Shown: positions 36,816-46,233, counted from the stretch's first letter. The stretch is 64,000 bases of DNA from Pirellulaceae bacterium (GCA_019636385.1 JAHBXT010000001.1:1488001-1552000), one strand, 5' to 3'. Notes: generated from the letters alone by a model not told the origin. Translations and numbers: made by a program.

Positions 36816-39800
36816 TCGGTGAACTCACTTGGTCTGACACGGGTAGCCCAGAGCCAAAAAGGTAAAAAAGTGCAGGAGTGACGATTTGGTCTAGAACGGT
36901 TGATGCAATCATGCCGCCAAACAACACAATGGAAAGCGGGTAAAGGATCTCCTTGCCAGGTTCGCCGTACCCGAACAACAAAGGAAGCAGTCCTACAAAG
37001 CTGGTCATGGCTGTCATCATTACGGGCGCGAGGCGTTCAAGGCTGCCGCGAATGATCATTTCCTTTCCAAATGGCATTCCATCAACTTCCATCAAGTGTT
37101 GATAATGCGAGATCATCATGATGCCGTTGCGACTAACAATGCCTATGAGCGTGATGAATCCAACCCAGTGCGCCAAAGATAAATGGGTCGCCTGAATCCA
37201 GATACCTGGCCAGAGATACCAAGCTTGGCCCACGAACTCAGAAGCTTCAGGTCTATTCACAATCAGGAGCGCAACAATCGCGCCTAGCGCTGCTAATGGC
37301 ACGTTCACAATCACCTGGAGTGCAGAACGCTGCGAGCCAAGTGCTTTCATCAGCAGCAGGTAGACGCCGACGATACTCAGCAGTGCAAATCCCCATAATC
37401 TGTACGTGGCCTGCTGCTGTGCTTCGAATTGTCCACTGTAGTCGAGATAGTACTCACCTGGCAGCTCATGAAGAGATTGTTCAACCGGCTGGAGTGCTAG
37501 TTTGATATCGCGTACGACACTTGCCAAGTCGCGCCCCTGGACATTGCAGAAAACGGCAACTCGGCGTTGAACGTTTTCACGATTGAGTACATTGGGGCCG
37601 GTCGTATCCAAGATTTCGGCTACTTGCGAAAGTGCGACCTTAGCTCCGGAAGGCGTCTCAAGAATGGTTTCTTCTATGACGTTTGGATCTTTGCGCGCCT
37701 CCTCGTCATACCAGACCACTAAGCCGAAGTACTTATCCTCTTCGATAACCTGTGAAACAATTCTGCCTTTGAAAGCCGTCTCCAATACTTCCGCCACGTC
37801 ACCCGGTGTAAGACCGTATCGTGAAGCCTCGTCACGCTTGACTCGCATCTGCAGTTGCGAAATCTCAATCTGTGGCTCAATCTGCAGGTCGACGACCCCG
37901 TCAATCTCTTGCATCCGAGCCTGAATATCGTATGCCGCGGTGCGAAGCTCACGCAGATCAGGACCAAATACCTTCACCGCGATCTGAGCGCGAATGCCGG
38001 ACATCATGTGATCTAAACGATGGGAGATCGGCTGGCCGATGTTGACGGCCGCACCCGGAATGCTTGAAATCCGATCGCGCAGGTCCGCAATCACCGACTC
38101 CTGCGCTCGCCCCTGGTATTCAAAGCTCCAAAGATGCGCGATCGGAATCGCTCGCAGGACAGCATTGTGCCATCCCACTTTCTCGGTCTTATGTTGAGCG
38201 AATCGCACTTCGAATTCCGTGTTGTTCACACCTTCTGCATGCTCATCCAACTCGGCACGTCCGGTCCGGCGGGCAACCGAGAGAACCTCTGGCACTTCAA
38301 GCAGGATATCTTCAACGCGGCCAGCAATTCTCTGGCTCTCGCCTAGGGAAGTTCCTGGTTCAAGTCGTAGATTGATTGTCGCTGTTCCTTCATTGAATGG
38401 CGGCAAGAACTCACCGCCCATCCAAGGAAGGGTCATGCAACTGAGCAGCACTAATACGCTTACTCCAGCGAGGACTGTCCTTGGACGACTAAGCGTCCAT
38501 CGCAGCAATCGTTCGTCCCAGTACTTCAACCATCGCATGATTAAAGGTTCGCGTCTGTCGGCTAAGAACGGCGCGCGAGGCAGCAATACACTGGCCAGTA
38601 CAGGTGTAAAGGTTAAGGCGACCACCAACGAACATAGTAAGGCGACGATGTAGGCAATACCCAGCGGTGCGAACAACCGCCCCTCGATTCCGGACATCAT
38701 GAACAGCGGCAACACAACCAACACGACGATGAGAGTTGCGTAGACGATCGAGTTGCGAATCTCGCTCGATGCTGAGAAGATAACATCCAAGGCAGGCTTC
38801 TGAGCTTCAGTTGGCAACTGCTTGTTTTCGCGAAGTCGACGATAAATGTTTTCAACGTCAACGATCGAATCGTCGACCAGGTCGCCGATGGCAACCGCGA
38901 TCCCGCCAAGTGTCATCGTGTTTATGGTGATACCGAAAAGGTAAAAGACGATGACGGTTAGTAATATTGACAGCGGCATGGATGACAATGAGCTGATGCT
39001 TGTACGAAAGTTGCCCATCAAAAGAAACAGAATCACGATGACCCAGATAGCGCCGTCGCGTACTGCTTCACTGACGTTGTCAACCGCCGCTTCAATGAAG
39101 TGGCTCTGGCGAAAGATTTCGGATTCAAGCTTTACGTCCGCTGGCAACTCACGCTGAACCGAAGCCAGCACATCGATTATTCTTCGGTCAAGCTTAATCG
39201 TGTCCGCGTCGGGCTGCTTTTGCACGGTAAGCATTACCGCCATACCGCCTCTCAACTCGCGGTACGGCCTAGCATGTGGTTGTCCAGCGAGATCTCTATC
39301 GCTAGCTGCTTCGTGCTCGCCATCGTTCATCTGCGCATATTCCGCAGCTCGATCGACGGCGAAATTTGCATCTGGCTCAATCTTCACGACCGCAGAAGCG
39401 TCGCCGCGCTTTATCGGTCCGCCCAGTTTGACATCGGCCACATCGCCGATTCGTATGGGTACTTGCTCACGCCAAAGAATAGGAGTTGCGGCGACCTCCT
39501 CGAGAGTTAGCGACTGGCCTTGGATACGAAGTAGCGATTCTTTTTCGCCGCGATCCATCACACCACCACCCGCAAGCACATTGGCTTTTGCGGTGGCGTC
39601 CGTTAGCTGTGCAAGGGTTACATTGCGAGCCGCCAACCTCGAAGGGGAGGTGAGGACTTGATATTGCTTAAGAATTCCGCCCATTACGGAAACCTGCGAT
39701 ACGCCTTCAACGGCAAGGAGTCGATTGCGCACCGTGAACTCGCCCAGCGTGCGCAGCTCCATCGCTTTCGCGTCCGCCTCAAACTTCGAGCTCGGTTCAA

Positions 39801-40242
39801 TATCGCTACGAAGCGCGAGCAACATGATTTCACCCATGATGGATGAAATAGGCGCGAGCGTCGGGTTGGTACCCGCCGGCAGTTTTGATTGAGCTAGCTG
39901 TAACTTCTCATTCACGATCTGTCGATCAATGAAGATGTCGGTTCCCCAGTCAAACTCAACCCAAATGATCGATAGACCAATGGCCGACGATGAGCGAACG
40001 CGTTTGACGCCGGTCGCTCCGTTTAAGAGTAATTCGATCGGTCGCGTCACGAGCACTTCGACTTCTTCCGGAGCCAGGCCCGGTGCTTCGGTCATAATCG
40101 TCACCGTGGGACGATTAAGGTCGGGAAACACATCGACGGGCATAGTCCGAAGCAAAGATGCTCCGACTAGCATTACGAGCAGTGAGGCAATCGCAACGAT
40201 CGCCCGGTTGTGCAATGAGAAACGAATGATGCTGTCGAGCAA
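36808..40242 (-). CDS. cusA: Heavy-metal RND efflux pump, CusA/CzcA family
   Basis: This inner-membrane pump of 1144 residues drives metal ions from the periplasm or cytoplasm through an outer-membrane channel using proton flow. The N-terminus (RTMPVDVFPDLNRPTVTIMT) is characteristic of the HME subfamily. The proton-relay helix contains GDLVDDSIVDVENIY. Two large periplasmic loops and twelve membrane helices are present. The start is a TTG with GAGG 8 bases upstream; the site overlaps the stop of the adaptor gene. It is preceded by a double adaptor and followed by the BNR protein. Metal specificity cannot be read with certainty; the neighbours favour copper. Confidence 0.94.
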   Translation of the reverse strand: MLDSIIRFSLHNRAIVAIASLLVMLVGASLLRTMPVDVFPDLNRPTVTIMTEAPGLAPEEVEVLVTRPIELLLNGATGVKRVRSSSAIGLSIIWVEFDWGTDIFIDRQIVNEKLQLAQSKLPAGTNPTLAPISSIMGEIMLLALRSDIEPSSKFEADAKAMELRTLGEFTVRNRLLAVEGVSQVSVMGGILKQYQVLTSPSRLAARNVTLAQLTDATAKANVLAGGGVMDRGEKESLLRIQGQSLTLEEVAATPILWREQVPIRIGDVADVKLGGPIKRGDASAVVKIEPDANFAVDRAAEYAQMNDGEHEAASDRDLAGQPHARPYRELRGGMAVMLTVQKQPDADTIKLDRRIIDVLASVQRELPADVKLESEIFRQSHFIEAAVDNVSEAVRDGAIWVIVILFLLMGNFRTSISSLSSMPLSILLTVIVFYLFGITINTMTLGGIAVAIGDLVDDSIVDVENIYRRLRENKQLPTEAQKPALDVIFSASSEIRNSIVYATLIVVLVVLPLFMMSGIEGRLFAPLGIAYIVALLCSLVVALTFTPVLASVLLPRAPFLADRREPLIMRWLKYWDERLLRWTLSRPRTVLAGVSVLVLLSCMTLPWMGGEFLPPFNEGTATINLRLEPGTSLGESQRIAGRVEDILLEVPEVLSVARRTGRAELDEHAEGVNNTEFEVRFAQHKTEKVGWHNAVLRAIPIAHLWSFEYQGRAQESVIADLRDRISSIPGAAVNIGQPISHRLDHMMSGIRAQIAVKVFGPDLRELRTAAYDIQARMQEIDGVVDLQIEPQIEISQLQMRVKRDEASRYGLTPGDVAEVLETAFKGRIVSQVIEEDKYFGLVVWYDEEARKDPNVIEETILETPSGAKVALSQVAEILDTTGPNVLNRENVQRRVAVFCNVQGRDLASVVRDIKLALQPVEQSLHELPGEYYLDYSGQFEAQQQATYRLWGFALLSIVGVYLLLMKALGSQRSALQVIVNVPLAALGAIVALLIVNRPEASEFVGQAWYLWPGIWIQATHLSLAHWVGFITLIGIVSRNGIMMISHYQHLMEVDGMPFGKEMIIRGSLERLAPVMMTAMTSFVGLLPLLFGYGEPGKEILYPLSIVLFGGMIASTVLDQIVTPALFYLFGSGLPVSDQVSSPNV

Positions 40243-40247
40243 GGATG

Positions 40248-42467
40248 CTACCTCAATGATGCAAAGGCCGTCTGTAACTCACGACCACCAACGGTTACGA
40301 CCAACTCACCCGCTTCGATACCGTCAACAATTTCCGTGTACGCACCGTCAGAGCGACCAATTTTTAGTCGGCGTCGATCGACGTATCCATCGTCCTTTTG
40401 AACAAAGCTGAAATAGTGCATCCCCTCGCGAAGGATGGCGGATGAGGGGATCGCAAGAGTCGATGTCGGACTTCCGATCGGCAAGACGACCGTGATCAAT
40501 GCGCCTGAGCGAAGTTGCGGGACACTGGAGTTAGACTTTGGAGTAAGCCATATCCTCTGTGTGCGGGTCGACTCGTTTACGGTTGGACTGATTCGTGAAA
40601 CGACGACTGGAAAGCTAATGTCAGGATCGGCAAGTATCGTGGCGATGCCATTCACTTCTCCATTTAGAGAATGGGTCTCGGGCGATCGTACATGCGCCTC
40701 AATCCATACGGACTCGAGATTGTGAATTTCGACAAGAGGCTGGCTCGCGGAAACGGTTTCGCCTAATGTGACTACGGACGAGGTAATGCGCCCTGCTATG
40801 TTGGAGCGAAGTGGAAGATAGTTGAGGATTCGCCGTTCTTTAACGATTGATTCTATTTCGCTTTCAAGTAATCCCAACGTAGAAAGCTGCCGCCTTAGGC
40901 TTTCGGCCCGCGCCTTTAACTGGTCCGCTTCCGAGCGCGTTTCCAATACGATGCGTAGTGAAACCGCATCGCCTTTGACGCCGTCAAGCCGATCAGCGCG
41001 ACGAAGCGAGAGATCGGCGTCAAGCGACGTGCTGATCAGGTCGAGCTGGAGCTTGTGAAATTCAGGCGAAGCAATCTCCAATAATATTTCACCGGCCTCG
41101 ACGTATCGTCCCGGATTTAGTTTGTGCGAATAGACCGTTCCGTCTAGTTGAGAGGAAAGTACGCTTCGGTTCTCGGGGGGCAACGTCACGGACGCTGTTA
41201 GCTGCGTAGTCGAAGCAACTTCGCGGTGACTCGCTGGCTCGGACCGTATCCCTAAACGTTGCTGGTCACTGCTATAGAGCTTTAGGACGCCAAGAAAGAA
41301 CAAGCTCGACAACTCGTGACCTCCCTTTACTACCACTCGGTCACCAGGATAAATGTCGCCTTGGAGCACTTCGACCATCGGCTCGCTTTGCTTATGCGCT
41401 TCCAGAGTACGCTTACCTAACTGGATGGTTTTCTTCCGGTACTCTGCGGATGTCCGAGTCGATGCCTCTTCAACAAATACATAATTCTGCAGCCCGTCGC
41501 TGTATACTGCCCGCTGCGGAACGGTGAGTTTCTCATCTTGCTCTGACGTATAAATCGTGCCCCGACCAACAAGTCCAGGAATGATCGTTTGGTTTGCGAG
41601 TGTCATCCACGCTGAACTGACTTGAGTTTGGGAATCTAAACCAGCATCCATGCGATCGATAATGCCTTCTACCGAGATCGACGACGCAGGGAACTCGACC
41701 TTCACTCGGTTGCCTACTTTGGCCTTGAAAATATCCTTTTCCAAGAGTTGAAGCCGAACCCAAACTTCATCGGTATTAACAACTTCAAATAGGTGTTCCA
41801 ACGCCTCCACGTACTTGCCCTCTGCCAGGTCCGAGTGAAGGATCTGGCCAGCGATAGGCGACCGAATGGGATAGTTCAACGAACCAGATGCGCTGTTTTG
41901 GAAGACATCGGAAGAAACGCCAAGAGTACGGGCGCGAATTCGGGCGACTTCCACTCGGTTCTGACTCTGCTCAACTGCGTTTTCGATTTCCAGCAATCGT
42001 TGCATCGGCACAGCGCCGGCCAACGCAGTTGGTCTTGTCATGTCAAGCAGACGCTGATTAAGGCTTACGTCATTAACTGCTTGCTGATAATCCAGTTTGA
42101 GCAGTTCCAATTCGCGGCTACTCAACTCGGCAATGATCTGGTCCTTTTTCACAAAGTCCCCAGGACGCGATAGTAGTTTGGCGATGCGACCAGAGATCTG
42201 CGCCGAGCCGAACGCCTTTGCTTGCCACGGTGTAACGGCCTCCGCATAGACCGTCAACGTGGAAGCAACGGTGCCTACCAGAAGTTCTTCCGCTTGAAGT
42301 CCAATGGCATTCCGCGCTTGCGCTGACAATGTCAGTTGACCATTCTGTGTATCAACTTGAACACCCTTGGTGGGAAGCGGTTGATGTCCCTCGTGGCCGC
42401 TAGCCGCCGACGTAGCCAGGGCAAGCATTAACACTGCGATGAATCGAGCTTGTGATGGAAGATTCAT
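40248..42467 (-). CDS. Tandem (double-length) RND membrane fusion protein, CusB-like
   Basis: At 739 residues it is twice the usual adaptor size. After a signal peptide and a GHEGHQ metal-binding stretch, a complete adaptor module runs from about residue 45 to 392, and a second from about 395 to 739. Equivalent segments are SAQISGRIAKLLSRPGDFVKKD and SSQLDGTVYSHKLNPGRYVEAG (biotinyl-lipoyl-like halves), and PGDRVVVKGGHELSSLF and AGELVVTVGGRELQTAF at the module ends. The lengths and order match, so the gene arose by duplication and fusion. Known pumps use six adaptors per three pumps; three double chains would give the same ring. The next gene, the pump, starts 5 bases downstream. Confidence 0.9.
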   Translation of the reverse strand: MNLPSQARFIAVLMLALATSAASGHEGHQPLPTKGVQVDTQNGQLTLSAQARNAIGLQAEELLVGTVASTLTVYAEAVTPWQAKAFGSAQISGRIAKLLSRPGDFVKKDQIIAELSSRELELLKLDYQQAVNDVSLNQRLLDMTRPTALAGAVPMQRLLEIENAVEQSQNRVEVARIRARTLGVSSDVFQNSASGSLNYPIRSPIAGQILHSDLAEGKYVEALEHLFEVVNTDEVWVRLQLLEKDIFKAKVGNRVKVEFPASSISVEGIIDRMDAGLDSQTQVSSAWMTLANQTIIPGLVGRGTIYTSEQDEKLTVPQRAVYSDGLQNYVFVEEASTRTSAEYRKKTIQLGKRTLEAHKQSEPMVEVLQGDIYPGDRVVVKGGHELSSLFFLGVLKLYSSDQQRLGIRSEPASHREVASTTQLTASVTLPPENRSVLSSQLDGTVYSHKLNPGRYVEAGEILLEIASPEFHKLQLDLISTSLDADLSLRRADRLDGVKGDAVSLRIVLETRSEADQLKARAESLRRQLSTLGLLESEIESIVKERRILNYLPLRSNIAGRITSSVVTLGETVSASQPLVEIHNLESVWIEAHVRSPETHSLNGEVNGIATILADPDISFPVVVSRISPTVNESTRTQRIWLTPKSNSSVPQLRSGALITVVLPIGSPTSTLAIPSSAILREGMHYFSFVQKDDGYVDRRRLKIGRSDGAYTEIVDGIEAGELVVTVGGRELQTAFASLR

Positions 42468-42470
42468 AAC

Positions 42471-43376
42471 CTACTTCTTGATGAAACTATCTGGATCAGG
42501 CAGCGGGTCCGTTGACTCTTTTGCGGAAGCCAAAAATTCGTCGACGCACGGAGGGCAGCAGAACTCGTAAGGCTTACCATCGATAATCCACGTAAATTTG
42601 GAATTCGCTTTTGTTCCCGAGATAGGACACAGCATGTCGCCGACTTCTGGCTTCATGTCATGTTCCGACTTCATCCCTTTGAACTTTTGCGAAGCCGTCA
42701 TATTGCCATTGGCTTCGATGTCCGCAACGGTGTACCGACCGCCCGGTGTCAAATACAACTCTCGTTCTGCTTCGTTAGCGACCTTAGCCGGCATGTCGGA
42801 CGATTCATCATGGCTCTCCTGCCCAGAGACAAAACCCAGACGAAATCGCTCGCCATCGATTCGAATGTTTGGAATGGTTACATCCAGCTTGCGCCCCACC
42901 AGCTCCTGTGGCAGTTGCCCCATGAAAAGCGAAGTCTTCCCAGGGCTGTCGCCGTCCTGTGGAGATGCCTCAAACGAGATTGGTTTGGAATCCGCGTCCC
43001 CTTCGGCTTTGACAAACCCTTTCAACGTCTGGCTTTCCACGTCGATAACTCGACTCTCATCCTTGCCAAGCGTGTAAAGCCGAACAGCACCTGCTGAATC
43101 GATGACCGCTTCCACGTGATAACTGTCTCTCCCCAGCGAAATCATGATGCCGCCGTGAGCACCCGGGATATGACCATGTTCACTGTCAGCGTCGCCGGCA
43201 ATTGAGTTCGTTGCAGATCTCTCATCGCTTGCAACGCCAGCCTTTTCACCCTCAACGCGTGGTGCAGTCTGATCTGCGGTCTCGTCCGATTGCGACGGAT
43301 TACAGCCACTAAGGAAGACCAGAGTGGTCACCGCTAGGGGCAGAATAAACAAACAACACAAGTTCCATCTTTTCAT
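42471..43376 (-). CDS. Lipoprotein with a C-terminal TRASH/YHS-like metal-binding motif
   Basis: The lipobox LSGC (about residues 22-25) ends the signal peptide. A low-complexity linker and an AHGGIMISLG segment follow. The C-terminus holds the motif CPISGTKAN and YEFCCPPCVDEFL, like YHS/TRASH domains that bind copper or mercury through Cys clusters. The ribosome site AAGGTG is good. It is 38 bases after the neighbouring Cys protein and 3 bases before the double adaptor. It may hand metal to the adaptor in the periplasm. Confidence 0.85.
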   Translation of the reverse strand: MKRWNLCCLFILPLAVTTLVFLSGCNPSQSDETADQTAPRVEGEKAGVASDERSATNSIAGDADSEHGHIPGAHGGIMISLGRDSYHVEAVIDSAGAVRLYTLGKDESRVIDVESQTLKGFVKAEGDADSKPISFEASPQDGDSPGKTSLFMGQLPQELVGRKLDVTIPNIRIDGERFRLGFVSGQESHDESSDMPAKVANEAERELYLTPGGRYTVADIEANGNMTASQKFKGMKSEHDMKPEVGDMLCPISGTKANSKFTWIIDGKPYEFCCPPCVDEFLASAKESTDPLPDPDSFIKK

Positions 43377-43414
43377 TTCTAAACACCTTCAGTTGAAACA
43401 GTAGAATCGGACGG

Positions 43415-43879
43415 TTACTTCTTGAGCGACGCTTCGTAAAGGTCATCAAGCTTGGACAAGAACTTGGCTGGTTCGGCCTTCATCTTCTTTACACATGGCG
43501 GGCAACAGACGTATACAAAGTGCCCATCGACAATACCGTGCTTCGAATCGGCAGAGATTTCATTGTCCGTCATCACCAAGCAGTGTCCTTGGGCTTTGGC
43601 GAAGTTGGTTCGGATCTTTTCAATGTGCTTAACATCCGGCTTCGACTCGAGGCATGCTTCACAACAGACATAAAGCACCTCTCTGGTTTCTGAATTCGTC
43701 ATCTTGACCGGCTCGGCATGGTCAGTGAGTGACTCGCCCGACACTGGACATATGGCTTGCACAGCAATTCGCAGACGCTCGCGACGTTGCTCAGACGTTT
43801 CGTCTTTTGCTGTTTGCGCATAACTTGATGCTGCCGCAGTGAAAACGAAAAGGAGAGCGAGAATACTGTTCTTGATCAT
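43415..43879 (-). CDS. Exported TRASH-like Cys-pair protein
   Basis: The 154-residue product has a Sec signal (LALLFVFTAAASSYAQ). Two similar metal-binding halves appear: ICPVSGESL with VLYVCCEACLE, and HFVYVCCPPCVKKM near the end. These CPxSG and CCxxC patterns match those of the next protein of the operon and are typical of soft-metal-binding domains. The ribosome site GAGG is 9 bases upstream. It lies 61 bases after the anti-sigma gene. Its job is probably copper or mercury binding in the periplasm. Confidence 0.82.
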   Translation of the reverse strand: MIKNSILALLFVFTAAASSYAQTAKDETSEQRRERLRIAVQAICPVSGESLTDHAEPVKMTNSETREVLYVCCEACLESKPDVKHIEKIRTNFAKAQGHCLVMTDNEISADSKHGIVDGHFVYVCCPPCVKKMKAEPAKFLSKLDDLYEASLKK

Positions 43880-43940
43880 GGTTTGGTCCTCTATGGAACA
43901 AGGGAGTTGGAAAGGGATAGCGAATTCATCGAAGTGGAAC

Positions 43941-44780
43941 TTACAACTTCAGAGACGCTACCCAGTGATTCACTTCAGTCAGATCATCTGCGCCGACGAT
44001 CGTCATTTGCCGATCTTGGTTTCTCCAGCTAACGGCTAGTTGCCCGGCTGACTCAATAATCTTGCAAGGCATGCCCGCGCACTGCGTCTCAATTGACGGG
44101 GAGTCGCCAAACCAGACAGGTTGCTCATCTCGGTGCTCAAAGACGATCAGTGATGTGCCGTCGCTTCGCTCACAAATGGTTGCCGAGCATTTGCAGCATG
44201 GCATGTTCAAAACGTGTGTTGACACACGAGTGAAACCTTCGGGAACACCTTTGAATAATGCCGGCTGATAGCCAAGATATTTCGTAGCTTCTTCGGTATT
44301 TAGTTCGCGGCCGTCGTACTTCTCGCTCAGTTTGGACAAGGCGAGCTGAGGTTCCGTTCTGGCTGAGCGGAATACCTCGGCAAAATCAACGGCCATTGCA
44401 GCATGATCGTGCAACGCATTAGCGGTGTCGTGATTGTCGGGCGCAGCATAGTGCAGTGCCGAAACCAGGATAAGAACACCAGCAGCCGCGGCCACAATAG
44501 AAGTGCCATAACGCTTGGCCCAAGCCCTCCAATGGGATTCTGTCGAAGCAAGTGTCACAACAGGCGTTTCGAGTTTGAGAGAAACTTGTTCCCATACTGC
44601 TTCCGTATCGACTATCCGCTCCGAACGTCGCATCAATACGCCCATCGAGCGGTATTCAGACATCAGCCCACGGCATGCATCGCATTGCTCAACATGCTCC
44701 TCCAGTTGGAGACATGCCGCGGCGTCGAGTTCTTCGTCGATGTACGCAGACAAGTGTTCTTCAACAATATCGCAATTCAT
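43941..44780 (-). CDS. Membrane-bound anti-sigma factor with a Cys-rich periplasmic domain
   Basis: The N-terminus is a zinc-binding anti-sigma domain: CDIVEEHLSAYIDEELDA, then H29-x3-C33-x2-C36. A single membrane segment lies at about 93-110 (TSIVAAAAGVLILVSALHY). The outer domain contains MPCCKCSATIC (Cys195, 196, 198 and 203) and Cys234 and Cys239, which could bind metal and so release the sigma factor. The gene starts 2 bases after the ECF sigma gene, as expected of a cognate pair. The sensing mechanism is inferred. Confidence 0.88.
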   Translation of the reverse strand: MNCDIVEEHLSAYIDEELDAAACLQLEEHVEQCDACRGLMSEYRSMGVLMRRSERIVDTEAVWEQVSLKLETPVVTLASTESHWRAWAKRYGTSIVAAAAGVLILVSALHYAAPDNHDTANALHDHAAMAVDFAEVFRSARTEPQLALSKLSEKYDGRELNTEEATKYLGYQPALFKGVPEGFTRVSTHVLNMPCCKCSATICERSDGTSLIVFEHRDEQPVWFGDSPSIETQCAGMPCKIIESAGQLAVSWRNQDRQMTIVGADDLTEVNHWVASLKL

Positions 44781-44782
44781 TC

Positions 44783-45391
44783 TTATGCCTCCCAGCCCAA
44801 GTGGATCAGAGAAGTCCTTAATTCGTTTCTAGCCTTGTTTAGTCGTGAACCAACGGTACCTTCGGGTATGCCCAGAACGCTTGCGATCGCTGAGTATCCA
44901 AGCCCTTCGACTTCTTTCATGTGTAAAATCGCTCGCTGCTCACCCGTGATTTGTTGCATAGCCAACTCAAGCACCTCAATATCTTCGTCTGCTTGAATCT
45001 TTTCATTAACATCGAAAGACACTTCTCCAGCCTCCGCGACTTTTTGAATGCGCTGTTCTTCTCGTTTCATTTTTCGCAGGTACTGCAAGCTTTGATTCAC
45101 AGCCATTCGGTGCGCCCATGTTTCGAGCGTCGATTCGAAACGAAACTGACTAAGCCTCGAAAACAAGTGTATGACGAAGTCCTGCATTACGTCGTCAGCA
45201 TGACTATCGCCAACAATCTTTCGAATGACTCGATAGCACCTAGCTGCCAATAGTTCGTAAATGTGCTTTTGTGACTCTCGATGCCCGTTGCTGGCACGAC
45301 TAATCCACAGCGTCAATTCTTCTTTAGTCAGCGGTGATGCACGATCCTCCGCTTTTCCATTCATCTCATTGGATGACTCTGTTGGTATCAT
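44783..45391 (-). CDS. ECF-type RNA polymerase sigma factor
   Basis: Region 2 is visible as DDVMQDFVIHLFSRL with WAHRMAVNQSLQYLRK, and region 4 as MKEVEGLGYSAIASVLGIPEG with TVGSRLNKARNELR. The protein has 202 residues. AAGGAG lies 6 bases from the ATG. It heads a seven-gene operon (sigma, anti-sigma, two Cys proteins, double adaptor, pump, BNR protein), with the anti-sigma directly downstream. Metal-dependent activation is inferred from these neighbours. Confidence 0.93.
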   Translation of the reverse strand: MIPTESSNEMNGKAEDRASPLTKEELTLWISRASNGHRESQKHIYELLAARCYRVIRKIVGDSHADDVMQDFVIHLFSRLSQFRFESTLETWAHRMAVNQSLQYLRKMKREEQRIQKVAEAGEVSFDVNEKIQADEDIEVLELAMQQITGEQRAILHMKEVEGLGYSAIASVLGIPEGTVGSRLNKARNELRTSLIHLGWEA

Positions 45392-45479
45392 TCTTCACTC
45401 CTTCCCGCCGAAAAGAGAAAACTGCCCGAAGCCTTCGGAAGCTTCGAGCAGGACTCAATCTCAGACCGTACTTGTCGAT

Positions 45480-45653
45480 CTAGCGAGGGCAGCAAGGTTG
45501 ATCTACCGCACAGCAGTAAGCATTTTTCATGCAGCAGGAAGGTTCGCTAACGGAGGCCTCAGACGCTGCATTCGTGCTTTGCTGACTTCCATTTACCGAG
45601 TAGGAAACTGCGGAAAGAGCGAGAGCGCCCAAAACAGCGAGTTTTGTCAACAT
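45480..45653 (-). CDS. Tiny exported peptide with three Cys pairs
   Basis: This 57-residue gene has AGGTG 5 bases before its ATG. The first 23 residues are a signal peptide (LTKLAVLGALALSAVSYSV). The tail contains CCMKNAYCCAVDQPCC, three CC pairs in 16 residues, and ends CCPR. The paired Cys look suited to soft-metal binding or disulphide formation. It lies just upstream of the ECF operon, 88 bases away on the same strand. A 200-codon frame on the other strand covers it but has no such features. Confidence 0.75.
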   Translation of the reverse strand: MLTKLAVLGALALSAVSYSVNGSQQSTNAASEASVSEPSCCMKNAYCCAVDQPCCPR

Positions 45654-45762
45654 GATTCACCTATTTTGTTTTTGTATAAGAAACTAAAAAGCCAGTGGTG
45701 TGTGCCTGACGTTAAGCACACAGCCAGTCAACGATCCCGAAGCTATCGGTTTGTCGGTCTTC

Positions 45763-46233
45763 TCATTTCTTCCAAACACAGGCGATCGACTGCCAGGAAC
45801 AACCCTCGAAGGGAATTGGAACTTCATGTCTTTGAAACACAATCCGTTGCGCACGAGGGATGACGTCCCAAGTCGTTAGGGCAGTCGTGAAATACTGCAC
45901 AGCAATGGACAGAGATCGAGGTTCGTGCTGAGCAGTAGCGCTAGAAATAGCTTTCGCGCATTGGCATTTGTTGTTCCCCGCAACGCTGGAACTTCGAAGT
46001 CCCTCGGAATTCACACTTCTCGCACCGGATGCTTGGGCAGCAGCACATTTGGGGCACTTTGGCGAAGGGAATGCGTTCGGCACCGCGTGATCAGCGCTGG
46101 CTGGCGTAGCCACTTGCGCAGTCGCCAGACTTGCAATGATCGTTCGCGAGAGGCAGCAACACGAAACTCCGCCAAAGATTTGACTGTACGCAACCGCGAA
46201 CAGCAAAACGACATGGAGGGTAAGTGATGACAT
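45763..46233 (-). CDS. Exported Cys-rich protein of unknown function
   Basis: The 156-residue product has a signal peptide (LHVVLLFAVAYSQIFGGVSC). Cys clusters are SCCCLSR, CPKCAAAQ and KCQCAK. The C-terminal part (TTWDVIPRAQRIVFQRHEVP) is short and ordinary. There is no known domain. It is divergent from the CopZ and CopA genes and lies upstream of the small Cys-pair peptide. The placement points to periplasmic metal binding. Confidence 0.7.
   Translation of the reverse strand: MSSLTLHVVLLFAVAYSQIFGGVSCCCLSRTIIASLATAQVATPASADHAVPNAFPSPKCPKCAAAQASGARSVNSEGLRSSSVAGNNKCQCAKAISSATAQHEPRSLSIAVQYFTTALTTWDVIPRAQRIVFQRHEVPIPFEGCSWQSIACVWKK

Noticed and set aside
45261..45863. Plus-strand 200-codon frame covering the small Cys peptide
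   Set aside because: No ribosome site; the minus strand has a better-supported gene with signal peptide and Cys pairs.
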